A stretch of DNA of 7,512 nucleotides from Desulfobacteraceae bacterium (lineage in GTDB: Bacteria > Desulfobacterota > Desulfobacteria > Desulfobacterales > SURF-7), in contig JAUXCK010000127.1 of assembly GCA_030618925.1 (NCBI GenBank), forward strand, positions 1 to 7,512, in the 5' to 3' direction. Position 1 is the first letter of the stretch; each line of letters opens with the position of its first letter. The notes under the pieces are model-generated. The model saw nothing but the letters and a program-made list of their open reading frames with translations. It did no database searches and was not told the DNA's origin. A program made the translations under genes and the position numbers. Shown here piece after piece: positions 1 to 5,496 of this stretch.

Positions 1-5
1 ACCAA

Positions 6-971
6 ATGAAAGATGCCATAACAGATGTCCCTGGAATTGCTGTCGGCCATGCTCAGGACATTGAAGGCGGTACAGGGTGTACCGTCATTATTTGCAAAAA
101 GGGAGCAGTGGCCGGGGTGGATGTCAGGGGGAGTGCGCCTTGCACAAGAGAAGTCCCTTTGCTCGATCCTGTAAATTCGGTTGACAGAGTGCATGCGGTT
201 TATCTCAGCGGCGGCAGCGCTTTTGGTTTAGATGGTGCAACCGGTGTGATGGCGTACCTTGATGAAAGGGGAATCGGACTTAATACGGCTGCCGGCATGG
301 CCATCGTTCCCATCGTTGTGGGAGCATCTTTGTATGATCTTGTGGTGGGAAAGCTTGATGCCAGGCCTGACAGGAGAATGGGCTATGCTGCCTGTGAGCA
401 TGCAAGTGACTCAAACACGGAGCAGGGGAACATAGGGGCAGGCACGGGGGCGACTGTCGGGAAAGTGGGGGATCCCTTTGCCCTGATGAAGGGGGGGATC
501 GGGACGGCCAGCCACCGGGCCGGAGACCTTGTGGTGGGAGCGATTGTGGCTGTGAATTGTTTTGGGGATGTGATCGATCCATCCACAGGCCGGATTGTGG
601 CCGGCAACCTTAATAAAGAGAGAAGCGGGTTTTCAGATGCGGTGACATATCTGCTGAATCATCCGTTTGGTGAAAGCGCACTCCTGCCGGACAACACAAC
701 CATTGGCGCTGTTGCCACCAATGCGAAGCTGAGTAAAAGCGGTGCCACGAAAGTTGCCATGATGGCCCATGACGGCCTTGCCAGGGCAATAAACCCGGTT
801 CACAGCATGGAGGACGGAGATGCGATTTTCTGCATGTCCACGGGCGATGTTCAATGCAACCTCACCGCATTGGGGACGATTGCGGCCGAAGTCATGGCAA
901 GGGCCATTTTAAATGCTGTAAGAGCAGCGGATTCCCTGTACGGAATTCCATGCTGCAGGGATATGCAGTAA
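6..971 (+). CDS. P1-family (DmpA/NylC-like) N-terminal nucleophile aminopeptidase or amidase
   Basis: The 321-residue product opens with ITDVPGIAVGHAQD (residues 5-18), the usual beginning of the P1/DmpA (peptidase S58) family, so the ATG at 6 is very likely the true start even though its ribosome site falls off the left edge. Glycine-rich core motifs follow: LSGGSAFGLDGATGV (68-81) and NIGAGTGATVGK (142-153). Near residue 230 is DNTTIGAVATNAKL. In family members such as 6-aminohexanoate oligomer hydrolase NylC, the precursor cuts itself before a Thr or Ser that becomes the catalytic N-terminal nucleophile. By position and context, Asn230/Thr231 is the likely cleavage pair here, giving subunits of about 230 and 91 residues. 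The family hydrolyses N-terminal residues of small peptides or amide oligomers; the substrate here is unknown. No signal peptide is visible, so it is probably cytoplasmic. Its operon partners, if any, lie to the left of the window. Confidence 0.9.
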   Translation: MKDAITDVPGIAVGHAQDIEGGTGCTVIICKKGAVAGVDVRGSAPCTREVPLLDPVNSVDRVHAVYLSGGSAFGLDGATGVMAYLDERGIGLNTAAGMAIVPIVVGASLYDLVVGKLDARPDRRMGYAACEHASDSNTEQGNIGAGTGATVGKVGDPFALMKGGIGTASHRAGDLVVGAIVAVNCFGDVIDPSTGRIVAGNLNKERSGFSDAVTYLLNHPFGESALLPDNTTIGAVATNAKLSKSGATKVAMMAHDGLARAINPVHSMEDGDAIFCMSTGDVQCNLTALGTIAAEVMARAILNAVRAADSLYGIPCCRDMQ

Positions 972-1070
972 AGAAATCCGTCAGAAGATTATTTCTCGCA
1001 GGGGGTCCTGTCACGGTATGACGCGGGCAACATCACCAGAATTTTAAATATTTACGCTTTCTATTTTTAC

Positions 1071-1092
1071 TTACAAACATAAATGTATGTAA
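1071..1092. promoter_or_regulatory. 22-bp operator-like near-palindrome
   Basis: The left arm TTACAAACAT (1071-1080) and right arm ATGTATGTAA (1083-1092) are inverted copies with a single mismatched pair around a central AA. The ACAT/ATGT half-sites resemble operators of TetR-family repressors (the E. coli AcrR site is built from TACATACAT and ATGTATGTA). It sits between two convergent genes, where no gene start is expected. An ATG follows at 1094 but gives only 15 codons (stop at 1139-1141). It may be a remnant of a lost regulator-gene promoter, a binding site for a regulator encoded elsewhere, or a chance AT-rich palindrome. Confidence 0.4.
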
Positions 1093-1148
1093 AATGACAG
1101 AAAAAAATATTGGCTGCATGGATAGGAATTCTGTCAAGTAGAGGCGGT

Positions 1149-1179
1149 AAAAATCACTATCCTTTGATTCCCAAAGGAT
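1149..1179 (-). terminator. Probable terminator of the cold-shock gene
   Basis: Read on the minus strand, an 8-bp perfect stem (ATCCTTTG at 1179-1172, CAAAGGAT at 1166-1159) with a 5-nt loop starts 27 nt past the cold-shock stop codon. It is followed, after a 5-nt gap, by five T residues (1153-1149). The stem has moderate GC and the T-run is short and displaced, so termination may be leaky. On the plus strand no T-run follows, so it does not look like a terminator for the peptidase gene. Confidence 0.5.
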
Positions 1180-1206
1180 TCAACCCATTTCTACAAAAAT
1201 CTTCGA

Positions 1207-1407
1207 TTAAACAACGGTCACATTAACAGCGGACGGGCCTTTCGGACCATCCTCAATTTCAAAGGTAACCCGATCCCCTTCATTCAGAGATTTGAAACCT
1301 GAAGAATTAATGCCCGAATGGTGAACAAACACATCGGGACCCTCTTCCTGCTCGATAAATCCATAGCCTTTTTGCGGATTAAACCACTTTACAATACCAT
1401 CGGCCAT
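1207..1407 (-). CDS. Cold-shock domain protein (CspA family)
   Basis: This is a 66-residue single cold-shock domain of normal family length. The N-terminus MADGIVKWFNPQKGYGFIEQ carries the RNP1 motif KGYGFIEQ (13-20), and VFVHH (26-30) is RNP2. The aromatic residues that stack on nucleic acid bases (Trp8, Phe9, Tyr15, Phe17, Phe27, His29) are all present. Such proteins bind single-stranded RNA and DNA in the cytoplasm and act as RNA chaperones, either on cold shock or constitutively. The ATG start is supported by AAGGAGA seven bases upstream (1421-1415). The gene stands alone, with its own likely promoter about 150 nt upstream and a likely terminator behind it. Most genomes carry several paralogues, so I assign no specific csp letter. 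Whether this copy is cold-induced cannot be read from the protein; the long leader makes it plausible. Confidence 0.96.
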   Translation of the reverse strand: MADGIVKWFNPQKGYGFIEQEEGPDVFVHHSGINSSGFKSLNEGDRVTFEIEDGPKGPSAVNVTVV

Positions 1408-1550
1408 ATCAACTTCTCCTTCTTTTCATGAGTGCTTTCCATCATCGGGCTGAATAAGATTGAGAAAAGTTAGGATCGGGAAAATAGGGTGGGCAAATCG
1501 TTTAGATTTTCTCGACGGGCTTACTCAACGCAACGAAGTTAAAATTTTAT
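1408..1550 (-). promoter_or_regulatory. Long 5' leader of the cold-shock gene
   Basis: If the promoter at 1556-1583 is used, the csp transcript begins near 1549 and has an untranslated leader of about 140 nt. No convincing gene lies in this stretch. E. coli cspA has a leader of similar length (about 160 nt) that refolds in the cold to expose the ribosome site. Here I see only short possible stems, for example AAATC/GATTT around a 5-nt loop. The comparison rests on length and position, not on a shared sequence. Confidence 0.4.
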
Positions 1551-1555
1551 ATCTG

Positions 1556-1583
1556 TGTATCGTTAATTATAATCTATTGTCAA
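1556..1583 (-). promoter_or_regulatory. Likely sigma-70 promoter for the cold-shock gene
   Basis: On the minus strand a perfect -35 hexamer TTGACA (1583-1578) is followed after 16 bp by GATACA (1561-1556), a weak -10 matching three of six consensus positions. A consensus TATAAT also occurs at 1571-1566, but only 6 bp after the TTGACA, so it would need a different and poorer -35. The surrounding DNA is AT-rich, as expected of a promoter. The exact -10 is uncertain. Confidence 0.5.
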
Positions 1584-1635
1584 GGCGAATAATTGCAATG
1601 GGTGTAATTAAAACCGTTGGTCAGCTCTAAATTTC

Positions 1636-1719
1636 GATCTTAATCTTAATCATTTGTTTTGACCATAGGCCAAATCCTGTTTGATCGGGGGGTAAGATTA
1701 AGGTCAGGATTAAGATCAG
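1636..1719. repeat. GATTAAG-based direct and inverted repeats
   Basis: Two tandem 12-bp units, GATTAAGGTCAG (1696-1707) and GATTAAGATCAG (1708-1719), differ at one base. At 1636-1651 the same motif appears inverted as GATCTTAATCTTAATC, so GATCTTAATC (1636-1645) and GATTAAGATC (1708-1717) form a perfect 10-bp inverted pair separated by 62 bp. A second inverted pair lies close by: TTTTGACC at 1657-1664 and GGTCAAAC at 1719-1726, which interleaves with the first. The block lies just past the stop of the acyl-CoA synthetase-like gene. It lacks a T-run and does not look like an intrinsic terminator. It could be a degenerate intergenic repeat element. Confidence 0.6.
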
Positions 1720-1738
1720 GGTCAAACTTGCGGCTGAT

Positions 1739-3172
1739 TTAGTGATCGTTCAGGAAAACCTGGTATCGACTCATTGTTGAGACAATCTGCGCGGCTGACT
1801 GAAAAGACGGGAACGTGGCAATCCCGGCAGCATTGTATTTTTCAAAGACCTCTCTTCGGATGACCACACCATCCAGGGTATGGGTTTGTTCAAGGGCGAT
1901 GATCATGGGTTTTTCCAGTGCTTTCATACCATCGTAAGTCATTTGTATAAACATATCCATAAAAGCGCGCCCACCAACCTGATGGGACCAGTGAACGGGT
2001 TGAGAGAAGATAAGGGCATCAATATTGGGATCGTCTCTCAGAAGTTCCATTGTTTTCAAGAAATTTTTCTTGTCCAAAAGTGTGATCATCATATCAAGCG
2101 GGTTTTTGACACTGTTTCCCTCAAGGGGGACGAATTGTTCCAGCGCGCTGATGGTCTTTTCCGACAGGCGGGGAACTTTCAGGCCTTCAGTTTCCGCAAC
2201 ATCCGTCATGGTAACACTTCCCCCTCCAGCACCGCCCAGAATAGCCACCCGGGACCCATTGGGGAGTGGCAGTTTTTGCAGTCCGATAATGGTGAACACC
2301 ATTTCTTCCAGAGAGTTAACCGAAATAATGCCCAGCTGCCTGCAGAGAGATCTCCAGATGTCGGTTGACCCGGCGATGGAGGCAGTGTGTGATGCAGTGG
2401 CCCGTGCGCCACCTTCGGTCTGCCCGCCTTTCCAGACAACCAGCGGTTTCTTTCTCGTGATGTGTCTGGCAGCCTCGGCAAATGCCCTGCCGTCCTTAAG
2501 GCCTTCTATATAGGCGCCGATAATTTCAGTCTTGTCATCAGCGGCCAGATAAGAGAGGAAATCATGGCATTGCAGATCGCTGGCATTGCCGAAACTGACG
2601 ACCTTACTGAAACTGAGACCATGATGCTCCCCGGTTCCCGTAAAATGACCGGCCAGCTGCCCGCTTTGGGATACAAAGCCCACAGAACCGATTTTACTGG
2701 GCAAACTTTTGGACCAGGCAAGACCGCCTTCAGGGCAAAAAATACCCATACAATTGGGGCCGACAAGCCTTATACCGCCCTTTTTTGCCAGCCTGACCAG
2801 CTCTTCTTCAACCCGTATGTTTTCCTCCCGGCCGGTTTCACTGAATCCTGCCGTAAAGAGATGGACAAACCGGACACGCTTTTCCACACACTCCTGCATG
2901 ACTTTTAGAACGGCTGACTGCGGGATGCTGAAAATGGCAAAATCGATATCTTCAGGGATTTCAAGTACGCTTTTGTAGGATTTCATGCCGAGAATACTTT
3001 CAGCATTTCGATGGACCGGGAAAATTTTACCGGGAAAATTGCAGTTGATCATACCCTCGATAAATGTATTGCCACCCCATAAAAACCCTGCTGATTTGGG
3101 TGAAGCACCGATAATGGCAACATTTTTGGGATAAAACAGACGGTCGAGATTGTCAGGCCTGTCATCAGACAT
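1739..3172 (-). CDS. ADP-forming acyl-CoA synthetase alpha-type protein (CoA-binding and ligase domains, no ATP-grasp)
   Basis: The 477-residue product has the domain order of the alpha subunit of ADP-forming acetyl/acyl-CoA synthetases. An N-terminal Rossmann CoA-binding domain (about 10-145) shows NVAIIGAS (17-24) and GPNCMGIF (138-145). A succinyl-CoA-ligase-like domain (about 160-300) shows VGFVSQSGQ (164-172), VVSFGNASD (191-199) and ASHTASIAGS (260-269), in which His262 matches the phosphorylated catalytic histidine. A second ligase-like domain (about 305-477) contains NPLD (357-360). The family converts acyl-CoA, ADP and phosphate to free acid, CoA and ATP, reversibly, in the cytoplasm. 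The beta half (an ATP-grasp domain of about 230 residues, often fused to give about 700 residues) is absent here and elsewhere in the window. Start: ATG with AGAGGA seven bases upstream (3185-3180). It lies 81 bp downstream of the MoaD-like gene on the same strand and is probably cotranscribed. Without its beta partner it could be inactive as a synthetase, or could use a beta subunit encoded elsewhere. Confidence 0.88.
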   Translation of the reverse strand: MSDDRPDNLDRLFYPKNVAIIGASPKSAGFLWGGNTFIEGMINCNFPGKIFPVHRNAESILGMKSYKSVLEIPEDIDFAIFSIPQSAVLKVMQECVEKRVRFVHLFTAGFSETGREENIRVEEELVRLAKKGGIRLVGPNCMGIFCPEGGLAWSKSLPSKIGSVGFVSQSGQLAGHFTGTGEHHGLSFSKVVSFGNASDLQCHDFLSYLAADDKTEIIGAYIEGLKDGRAFAEAARHITRKKPLVVWKGGQTEGGARATASHTASIAGSTDIWRSLCRQLGIISVNSLEEMVFTIIGLQKLPLPNGSRVAILGGAGGGSVTMTDVAETEGLKVPRLSEKTISALEQFVPLEGNSVKNPLDMMITLLDKKNFLKTMELLRDDPNIDALIFSQPVHWSHQVGGRAFMDMFIQMTYDGMKALEKPMIIALEQTHTLDGVVIRREVFEKYNAAGIATFPSFQSAAQIVSTMSRYQVFLNDH

Positions 3173-3205
3173 GGAAAAGTCCTCTTTTATTTTTTTATAG
3201 AAAAT

Positions 3206-3222
3206 CTGGTCCTCTGGGCCAG
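3206..3222 (-). other. Hairpin between the MoaD-like and acyl-CoA synthetase-like genes
   Basis: A compact inverted repeat (CTGGTCC, TCT, GGGCCAG on the plus strand) lies in the 81-bp gap between the two genes. On the plus strand the stem is seven pairs including one G.U. In the transcribed (minus) sense that position becomes a C-A mismatch, leaving four plus two pairs around an AGA loop, followed by ATTTTCT. It might act as a weak attenuator or an mRNA processing or stability element that separates expression of the last gene. It is not a strong terminator. Confidence 0.35.
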
Positions 3223-3253
3223 GATCTTTATTAATTTGGCTGCAGGTCTCCGG

Positions 3254-3493
3254 CTATCCGCCATGCGCGATCTGAAAGATATTTACGGAAGTCAACCCCT
3301 TCAGCTTCTGTTCAGCCTTGGCAATTCGGCCATCAATGGCAATAGCGCATTTATCGGAGTCTGTGAGTTGAAGATGATTCAGCAGGTCTTGAACACTGGC
3401 CTCGTCTGCAATGTCAATGTCAAGACCCTGCTGGTGATCATATTCAGGGAATTTATGGGGTAGTGTGCCGCGTAATTTAACCCTGATTTTCAT
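3254..3493 (-). CDS. MoaD/ThiS-like ubiquitin-fold sulfur carrier protein
   Basis: This small protein (79 residues from the chosen start) begins KIRVKLRGTL, has the alternating strand-helix pattern of the beta-grasp fold, and ends exactly in His-Gly-Gly followed by the stop. A C-terminal Gly-Gly is the hallmark of MoaD/ThiS carriers: an E1-like enzyme adenylates it and it is thiocarboxylated to deliver sulfur, in MoaD's case for the dithiolene of the molybdenum/tungsten pterin cofactor. Its position, two genes' edges only a few bases apart and directly downstream of AOR, argues for a role in the tungsten cofactor of that enzyme. Start: in-frame GTG (3499), ATG (3496) and ATG (3493) are adjacent. 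AGGTG at 3503-3499 overlaps the GTG and sits five bases before the last ATG, so I prefer 3493. A role as a ubiquitin-like protein modifier is possible but unsupported. Confidence 0.85.
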   Translation of the reverse strand: MKIRVKLRGTLPHKFPEYDHQQGLDIDIADEASVQDLLNHLQLTDSDKCAIAIDGRIAKAEQKLKGLTSVNIFQIAHGG

Positions 3494-3504
3494 CATCACA
3501 CCTG

Positions 3505-5223
3505 TTAAAAATCAAAAATACTGTCTAAATCTTCATCTTTGATGCTAAACACCTTGTTATGCGGGGAAAGCGCTTCTTCATAAAAGAATTTTGGCAGCCT
3601 GTCATCTTTAGTCGTCAATCCTGCCTTGCGGTTGAATTCTTTTTCGGCTTTTAACGTCTGAATCCCCATGTTGGTATAATCCTCTATTCCCATCTGAGTG
3701 CCGAGTTTGGCATTCAACAATTCAATGAAGGCTTCAGTAGCACCCGGCGCTGCTAACGCGGGTTCTGCAAGCAGGCAGAAACCCGTGCAGTCGAGGGCTG
3801 CCATGGCGATCTGGGCGTTCCGGGATGCTTCAATCTGGCCTTCTGCTTCAAGCGGGTTGAGTGCGCCGGTGAGGTATTCTCCGACAAGGTTTCCGGCGGT
3901 ATGATCGGCTCCCATGGGGGAGGTGGCAAATGTCACACCATTTCCCTGCATGCCTCTGGGATCATAGGCCGCAATACTCTGGCCTTTAACTGCAGGTACG
4001 CGATGATGGTTAAAGTGCTTGCCCACCGCTTCAGGGCCGTTCCCCAGTATTTTGCCGAACTCGGATCCCTTGGCGATTTCCTCCATCATGTCGATGGCCG
4101 CCTGGCTGTCACCGAATTTTTTATGTCCGGCATCCATGGCTACTCCCAAGGCCACACCGGCATTTATTGAGTCCAGACCAATGTCATCGGCCAGGAAGTC
4201 GAGCGTGGCAATGGCGTCGAGATCATCGATTCCAAGCATCCCGCCCATTGACCAGAGTGTTTCATATTCCAGGGAGCTGGTCACAAACTTACCGTTTTTA
4301 TCGACATATTCATTGGAACATTTAACGATGCACTGGGTGCACCCCACATGGGTCGTTTTACCGCCGCGCTCAGTGATCACTTCTGCCAATTTTTCTCCGC
4401 TGATGTTGTCCGCTCCCTCAAATTGTCCAGCCGTGGCGTTACGGGTGGGAAAGGCGCCCAGGCCATTCACCATCCCTAACAGTGCAGCCGTGCCGGCGCT
4501 TGGCAAGATTTGTCCTGTAAACGGATTCTCTTTAATGGCTTTTACAATGGCTTTAGAGGCGGTTTTAAAGGCTTCGGGGTCAGTGAGGGCTTCGGAGTTC
4601 TTAGCACCAAGTTCAACAACGATGGCTTTGAGCCCCTTAGCACCCATGACAGCGCCCATGCCTCCCCGCCCTGCAGCCCGACATGGGCGTCCATCCACAT
4701 CAGATGCCTGGATGGATGCAGATCCCAGCTGAAATTCACCGGCAGGCCCGATACACAGGACGCCATTTTTTTCGCCGTAGGTGCTCAGCAGTTTTTCCAC
4801 CAGCGCATAAGTACGCATCCCCTTGTATTCATCGCCGGGAACGAGGCTCGCTTCCCCGCTGCGGTCGATTTTAAGGAGGAACAGCTCATTTGCCGCCGCC
4901 TGACCGTCAACGATAATAGCTGCGATACCGAGTCTGCCCAGGGCCGTGGCGACAGTGCCCCCCACATTGGACTCTTTTATTCCCCCGGTCAGAGGACTTT
5001 TTGCGCCAATAGAGATCCTGCTTGTATTCACAGCACTTGTCCCGCTCAAGATGCCGGGTGCGAAAATAAGTTTGTTGTCCGGTCCAAGCGGGTCACATTC
5101 AGCAGGGACCTCTGCATTGATCATAGTGGATGTGAGCCCCCTGCCGCCGAGCCCTGCATAATCACTCTTAACATCTTCCAACGTCACGGTTTTTTGGGAC
5201 ATGTCAACTTTTAGAAATTTCAT
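3505..5223 (-). CDS. Tungsten-containing aldehyde:ferredoxin oxidoreductase (AOR family)
   Basis: This 572-residue protein belongs to the AOR family, which oxidises aldehydes to carboxylic acids (or the reverse) using a bis-pterin tungsten centre and a [4Fe-4S] cluster, with ferredoxin as partner; it is cytoplasmic. The N-terminal pterin-binding domain shows GGRGL (26-30), SRISIGAKSPLTGG (68-81), and RPCRAAGRGGMGAVMGAKGLKA (179-200). Cluster ligands are Cys295, Cys298 and Cys302 (CTQCIVKC), with Cys483 as the fourth. The two pterin-binding DxxGL[C/D]-type motifs are DDIGLD (346-351) and DCTGFC (478-483). EYE at 319-321 and GADH at 438-441 probably supply the active-site Glu and His known in Pyrococcus furiosus AOR; that mapping is by motif only. 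Length is slightly below the roughly 600 residues usual for the family. The ATG start has AAGGGGGG five bases upstream (5236-5229). It is first in a probable unit with the MoaD-like and acyl-CoA synthetase-like genes. The motifs do not settle the substrate, and other AOR-family branches are possible. Confidence 0.94.
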   Translation of the reverse strand: MKFLKVDMSQKTVTLEDVKSDYAGLGGRGLTSTMINAEVPAECDPLGPDNKLIFAPGILSGTSAVNTSRISIGAKSPLTGGIKESNVGGTVATALGRLGIAAIIVDGQAAANELFLLKIDRSGEASLVPGDEYKGMRTYALVEKLLSTYGEKNGVLCIGPAGEFQLGSASIQASDVDGRPCRAAGRGGMGAVMGAKGLKAIVVELGAKNSEALTDPEAFKTASKAIVKAIKENPFTGQILPSAGTAALLGMVNGLGAFPTRNATAGQFEGADNISGEKLAEVITERGGKTTHVGCTQCIVKCSNEYVDKNGKFVTSSLEYETLWSMGGMLGIDDLDAIATLDFLADDIGLDSINAGVALGVAMDAGHKKFGDSQAAIDMMEEIAKGSEFGKILGNGPEAVGKHFNHHRVPAVKGQSIAAYDPRGMQGNGVTFATSPMGADHTAGNLVGEYLTGALNPLEAEGQIEASRNAQIAMAALDCTGFCLLAEPALAAPGATEAFIELLNAKLGTQMGIEDYTNMGIQTLKAEKEFNRKAGLTTKDDRLPKFFYEEALSPHNKVFSIKDEDLDSIFDF

Positions 5224-5252
5224 CGGTTCCCCCCTTGATTAATGAGATATGC

Positions 5253-5280
5253 ATGTTATCATACAATGAAAGTTTGTCAA
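5253..5280 (-). promoter_or_regulatory. Likely sigma-70 promoter for the AOR unit
   Basis: On the minus strand a perfect -35 TTGACA (5280-5275) is followed after 16 bp by TAACAT (5258-5253), which matches four of six -10 consensus positions. Transcription would start near 5246, about 23 nt before the AOR start codon, with the ribosome site at 5236-5229 inside this short leader. It is the only good promoter I see for the three minus-strand genes. Confidence 0.6.
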
Positions 5281-5328
5281 AAATCGATCGTCCAATAGTT
5301 CCGGCCCCGTCACACTCACAGCAATTAG

Positions 5329-5339
5329 GCTGGTCCAGC
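5329..5339. promoter_or_regulatory. Short perfect palindrome in the divergent control region
   Basis: GCTGG-T-CCAGC is an 11-bp inverted repeat located midway between the divergent AOR and MFS genes, about 50 bp upstream of the AOR -35. That is a natural place for a shared regulator site. The arms are only five bases, so chance occurrence is quite possible. The remainder of 5224-5496 contains a run of nine T (5429-5437) and an imperfect repeat GGTTTTC/GAAAAAC near 5350-5371. I could not identify a convincing promoter for the MFS gene. Confidence 0.25.
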
Positions 5340-5496
5340 ATCTGTTACCGGGTTTTCGATTCAGAAAAACGGACTGGATTATACCACATTGGCATCAGCT
5401 ATACGCGAATTCTCACATCTTGCCAATATTTTTTTTTGTGTTTTGAGTCAGAATTTCGTCCATTCGACGGATTTTTACTAAAGAGGAGTCATAAAG

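Noticed and set aside
1094..1141. A real 15-residue peptide gene after the palindrome
   Set aside because: Too short to support, with no clear Shine-Dalgarno before the ATG; kept only as part of the palindrome finding.
1636..1719. CRISPR array
   Set aside because: Units are 12 bp, tandem without spacers, and partly inverted; no cas genes are present.
1880..2908. Several plus-strand frames within the acyl-CoA synthetase-like gene
   Set aside because: They are antisense shadows of a gene with an intact catalytic motif set and a supported start.
4019..5214. Long open frames on the plus strand across the AOR gene
   Set aside because: They lie antisense to a gene with complete family motifs, have no recognisable domains or good ribosome sites, and read as low-complexity shadow translations.
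5384..5410. Sigma-54 promoter for the MFS gene (TTGGCAT element)
   Set aside because: The GG and GC pairs are 12 bases apart instead of 10, and the downstream element does not match TTGCA/T.
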